Positions 6,633 through 9,139 of a DNA stretch of 9,139 nucleotides are shown in pieces (the first letter of the stretch is position 1; each line of letters starts with the position of its first letter). The notes beneath the pieces were generated by a model. It did no database searches. It was not told the DNA's origin and saw only the letters and a list, made by a program, of their open reading frames with translations. Where the stretch lies: NCBI GenBank assembly GCA_015222295.1, contig JADFUZ010000149.1:1-9139 (forward strand), in the 5' to 3' direction. A program made the position numbers and the translations under genes. This DNA is from Chloroflexota bacterium. GTDB lineage: Bacteria > Chloroflexota > Dehalococcoidia > GIF9 > AB-539-J10.

Positions 6633-8141
6633 ATGGCTTTGAACGGGTTTGCGCGCAATTTCAGACCCCTGGACATACTGACTGAGGAGCAGGTGGAGGC
6701 CATCCACAGGGGGAGTCTGGAGATCCTCTGGGTCACCGGGGTCAGGATGGAGCACGAGCGGGCCTTGAAGCTGTTGGAGCAAAATGGTTGCAAGGTTGAC
6801 TACGGTGAACTCCGGGTGAGGATTCCGTCGGCTCTGGTTGAGGACTGCCTGCGGAGAACTCCCAGCAGCTTCCCCGCTCTCGCACGGGACGCCCAGAACA
6901 GTCTGATGCTGGGCGGCAACGTACTCTATTTCGCACCGGCGCCAGGCCGACAGACGGTGGATCTGGACACATGGGAGCCGCGCATAGCCACAAGGAAAGA
7001 GTACTATGACTCGGTAACCGTACTCGACGCGTTGTCCACCCTTCATTTCCTCACCACATATACGCCGTACTTTGGATTTGAGGGTGTCCCCCCGTGCATG
7101 GCAATGCTAGAGAGTCTAGCCGCCCGCATGAGGAACTCAAGCAAGTTCCTTGTTGCCGGCCATTCAAATGACTCCGAGATATTCGCCATACAAATGGCTC
7201 AGGCACTGGGGATAGAGATCATGGGGACGTGTACTGCGGCACCGCCCCTGACATTCTACCAGGACGCCATCGAATCGGCCTTCCGGGTTGTGCAGGCTGG
7301 ACTGCCAGTTCGCGTGGTTGGCGCTCCAGTGATGGGTGGGTCTGCTCCAGCCACGCTTGCTGGAGGAATAGTAAGCAACAATGCCGAAGTCATGGCGGCG
7401 CTGGTGCTAGCACAGTTGATATGTCCTGGGACGAGAGTCCTTGTTCTGGACTTTGCCATGCCTATGAACATGAACACCGGCGCTCCCGCCTTCGGCGACA
7501 TTGCCGTCTGTTTGCACATCGCGGCATTCAATCAAATCTTCCGGAGATACGGAGTACCCACATACAATGCGGACGGCTATCCTGGTTCCAAACGGCCGGA
7601 CTACCAGTGCGGCTACGAGAAAGCCTTTCGTGCCTTGATCACAGGTCTATCCGGCGGTAGCTCGCGGCCACTCCACGGAGCTGTGTATGGCGAACTCAGC
7701 CACCACCCGGTGCAGGCAATACTGGATGACGACCTGGCGGGTATGGTGGGGCGCTTCATGGAGGGTATCACTGTGAACGATGAGACCCTGGCTATAGACC
7801 TGATAGAACAGGTCGGCCCTATCCCGGGCCATTTCCTGAACAGGGAGCATACCCGGAAATGGTGGAAACACGAGCAGTTCGTGCCCAGGTCCGCCGACAG
7901 GCTCACCTATCCCGAATGGATCAATACCGGGAAGAAGAGCTGTCTGGACTATGCCCGGCAGAGAATGGAAGAGATACTGGCAACGCACAAGCCAACCCCC
8001 TTGACTCCCGGCCAGGAGCAGGATGTGGAGAGGATCCTGGAAGAGGCGCGCAAGTACTACGAGAAGAGGGGCATGATCTCACAGGACGAGATGGCAGAAT
8101 ACAGGGATACCATGAAATCGCCCGGCTATCCGTATGAATAG
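6633..8141 (+). CDS. MttB-family (trimethylamine methyltransferase-like) protein without pyrrolysine
   Basis: This 502-residue protein is of MttB superfamily length. MttB itself moves a methyl group from trimethylamine to a corrinoid protein and uses pyrrolysine encoded by TAG. Relatives without it, such as MtgB, act on glycine betaine and similar quaternary amines. Family features visible are the N-terminal helical part (LEILWVTGVRMEHERALKLL, 29-48) with a VRIPSALVEDCLRRTP segment (62-77), the glycine-rich barrel strands VVGAPVMGGSAPATLAGGI (228-246), the ALVLAQLICPGTRVL segment, and GSKRPDYQCGYEKAF (318-332), which corresponds to the conserved DSK-PD-QAGYEKA stretch. The only in-frame TAG is the terminal one, so no pyrrolysine is used. 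No corrinoid-binding protein gene lies beside it in the window. The start has a GAGGG site about 7 nt upstream. Substrate unknown: a methylated amine or betaine is possible, but many MttB relatives are uncharacterised. Confidence 0.9.
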   Translation: MALNGFARNFRPLDILTEEQVEAIHRGSLEILWVTGVRMEHERALKLLEQNGCKVDYGELRVRIPSALVEDCLRRTPSSFPALARDAQNSLMLGGNVLYFAPAPGRQTVDLDTWEPRIATRKEYYDSVTVLDALSTLHFLTTYTPYFGFEGVPPCMAMLESLAARMRNSSKFLVAGHSNDSEIFAIQMAQALGIEIMGTCTAAPPLTFYQDAIESAFRVVQAGLPVRVVGAPVMGGSAPATLAGGIVSNNAEVMAALVLAQLICPGTRVLVLDFAMPMNMNTGAPAFGDIAVCLHIAAFNQIFRRYGVPTYNADGYPGSKRPDYQCGYEKAFRALITGLSGGSSRPLHGAVYGELSHHPVQAILDDDLAGMVGRFMEGITVNDETLAIDLIEQVGPIPGHFLNREHTRKWWKHEQFVPRSADRLTYPEWINTGKKSCLDYARQRMEEILATHKPTPLTPGQEQDVERILEEARKYYEKRGMISQDEMAEYRDTMKSPGYPYE

Positions 8142-8145
8142 CCGG
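8122..8145 (+). promoter_or_regulatory. Perfect hairpin over methyltransferase stop, with next start codon in the loop
   Basis: CCGGCTAT (8122-8129) pairs perfectly with ATAGCCGG (8138-8145) around the 8-nt loop CCGTATGA. The methyltransferase TAG (8139-8141) is in the right arm and the ATG of the downstream ORF (8134-8136) is in the loop. No T-run follows, so it is not a classical terminator. It could control or couple translation of the small ORF; that role is inferred. Confidence 0.4.
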
Positions 8146-8355
8146 TATTGGGCCACCAAGAAGGCGCTATCCCGGGCGAGGGAGCTTGGCCCCCAACAGT
8201 TATGGAAACTGCAGCTTTCGGAAGCCGTGCGGGGGGAGGCACGCAGGTGGGTCAACAGGGAAGAGAGCATCAGTGAGCCAGCGGCGAATCGACCGAAGCG
8301 CATTCTCGAAGAACTTGGGCCCGACCTTCATGTGCCGAGAAGACATTGTGAATAG
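8134..8355 (+). CDS. Hypothetical 73-residue protein overlapping the methyltransferase gene
   Basis: I do not recognise this protein. It is basic and helical-looking, with many Arg, Lys, Glu and Trp, for example RARELGPQQLWKLQ, EARRWVNREES and ANRPKRILEELGPDLH. Codon choice is GC-ending and resembles the operon genes rather than the ATPase remnant after it. The ATG overlaps the end of the methyltransferase gene by 8 nt and lacks its own ribosome binding site, consistent with translational coupling. The abrupt end (HVPRRHCE, then TAG) close to the start of the broken ATPase raises the possibility that it is the 5' part of a longer gene truncated by insertion or deletion. It has no signal peptide, membrane segment or cysteine cluster. 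It could also be chance open frame, so confidence is moderate. Confidence 0.5.
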   Translation: MNSRYWATKKALSRARELGPQQLWKLQLSEAVRGEARRWVNREESISEPAANRPKRILEELGPDLHVPRRHCE

Positions 8356-9139
8356 CAGGGGCGCAAATGTGACAGTGCCGGCACGCCTCTCGGGGGTTCA
8401 AGCGAAGCGCGATTCGCCGTCAGACAGCAGAAGGGGACCACATTGGCGGGAAGAGCGGGTGAAGGGATTCAAGGAGGAGTTGGACTGGTACCGTGAGCTA
8501 GAGAATGAAGAGGGAATACGATGGCTGGCCAAGGAAGTGGAGAAAGTAGCAAGAGCACAGGAGAGGATAGACGAGGGGATAGACCTGGTCTCAGACGTAA
8601 GTGAATTCAACGAACCCGATTGGATAGTAGAGGGTGTAGTTGTCAGAAGAGGGCTAACACTACTCTACGGTGGTTCTGGAACAGGCAAAACCACCTTCTG
8701 CTTATACTTGGCTGATGCCGTGCAGAAGGGAAGTGCTCTGTTCGGGCTGAAGTGTAAGAAAGGTAATGTCGTATTCGTAGAACAGGATGAGTCTTCGGAG
8801 TTACTGAAGAGTCATAAAGATGTGGTGGGATTGCCGGAAAGACTGGAGGTTCCGAAGATAGACGTGTTCTAGGGTGCAGACCAGCATAACTTCAACAAGG
8901 AGTTTGGAGATATGCTCCACTACTACATGCCAAACGTAGTGGTGGTTGATGCCTACACTTCCCTGGGGATACCTGACATCACCCGGCCTGAGTCTGCCTC
9001 TTGTGCTGGATGAGTTGAGGCGGCTAGCGGAGAAGCATGACTGTGCCATGCTCATGATTCACCACACAAACCAGAGTGGTGGGCAGATGGGTTCCAGCCT
9101 CCATGTGGCTAAGATGGATTCAATCATATCACTAACCAA
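8330..9139 (+). pseudogene. Broken RepA/AAA_25-like P-loop ATPase, running off the window
   Basis: The family comprises RecA-fold ATPases of plasmid, phage and mobile-element replication or regulation. The frame opens at an ATG at 8330 or, more plausibly by content, the GTG at 8459; the start is uncertain. From the GTG there is a charged helical leader (about 1-45), then EPDWIVEGVVVRRGLTLLY leading into Walker A GGSGTGKTT (71-79), and NVVFVEQDES at 103-112. The frame then stops at TAG (8870-8872), yet the same frame continues as family-like sequence: YYMPNVVVVDAYTSLG contains the expected Walker B. A frameshift between about 8975 and 8999 moves the match to another frame, LVLDELRRLAEKH and MLMIHHTNQSGG, the sensor-like HH-N motif of this family, then GSSLHVAKMDSIISL to the window end. 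There are thus at least two lesions. Codons AGA, ATA, GTA and CTA are frequent here compared with the genes to the left, suggesting foreign origin. Confidence 0.8.

Noticed and set aside
4670..8390. Direct repeat GGCACGCCTCT at 4670-4680 and 8380-8390, flanking the catabolic operon, as a possible element boundary
   Set aside because: Several 11-base matches are expected by chance in 9 kb, and there is no transposase, longer repeat or inverted terminus to support it.
8186..8458. Upstream extension of the ATPase frame back to 8186
   Set aside because: The early part overlaps the better-supported 73-residue ORF and has an arginine/glycine-rich composition typical of an out-of-frame shadow. Only the part from about 8330-8459 onward looks like real protein.
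5111..8872. In-frame TAG codons in the glycerol kinase fragment and the ATPase read as pyrrolysine
   Set aside because: Neither family uses pyrrolysine, both genes also carry frameshifts, and TAG is the usual terminator of the other genes, so these are better explained as nonsense mutations.

Overview
The window looks like bacterial chromosomal DNA of moderate GC, probably from a member of the Chloroflexota (Dehalococcoidia-like). This is an inference. It rests on the RecN variant with an STGEKSR-type ABC signature, the small secreted glycine-rich protein of a kind I associate with that phylum, and the pairing of an enolase-superfamily enzyme with an MttB-family methyltransferase. No rRNA, tRNA, CRISPR array or transposase was seen. 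Six of the seven intact or window-edge reading frames end in TAG.

Layout. Positions 3-1529 (+) carry the C-terminal nine-tenths of the DNA-repair ATPase RecN, whose N-terminus with Walker A lies outside the window. It converges on a minus-strand two-component system: an OmpR/PhoB-type response regulator (3819-3073) directly followed, stop codon touching start codon, by a membrane sensor histidine kinase (3072-1642). Upstream of these, also on the minus strand, is a 180-residue exported glycine-rich protein (4499-3957). It is separated from the regulator gene by a strong hairpin and a consensus-like -10 box. Positions 4500-4974 hold no convincing gene. Positions 4975-5296 (+) hold a decayed glycerol kinase (FGGY) 5' fragment with at least one frameshift and an internal TAG.

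An apparent catabolic operon follows on the plus strand. It encodes an enolase-superfamily sugar-acid dehydratase-like protein (5425-6603), an MttB-family corrinoid-type methyltransferase without an internal TAG codon (6633-8141), and an overlapping 73-codon ORF (8134-8355). The start codon of that ORF sits in the loop of a perfect hairpin over the methyltransferase stop codon. The right end (about 8330-9139) is a RepA/AAA_25-like P-loop ATPase broken by an in-frame TAG and a frameshift, with codon use unlike its neighbours, so it is probably the remnant of a mobile or replication element.

How they work together. The dehydratase-like and methyltransferase genes are spaced 29 nt apart and should be co-transcribed, which suggests joint catabolism of a small, possibly methylated substrate. 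The nature of that substrate is not visible. The two-component system may control the adjacent exported protein, but no operator was identified. The two broken genes on either side of the catabolic pair show that this is a plastic, accessory-type region next to the conserved recN. I found no clear defence or otherwise wholly new system; the best candidates for novelty are the dehydratase-methyltransferase pair, the exported protein beside the two-component system, and the hairpin that embeds a start codon.
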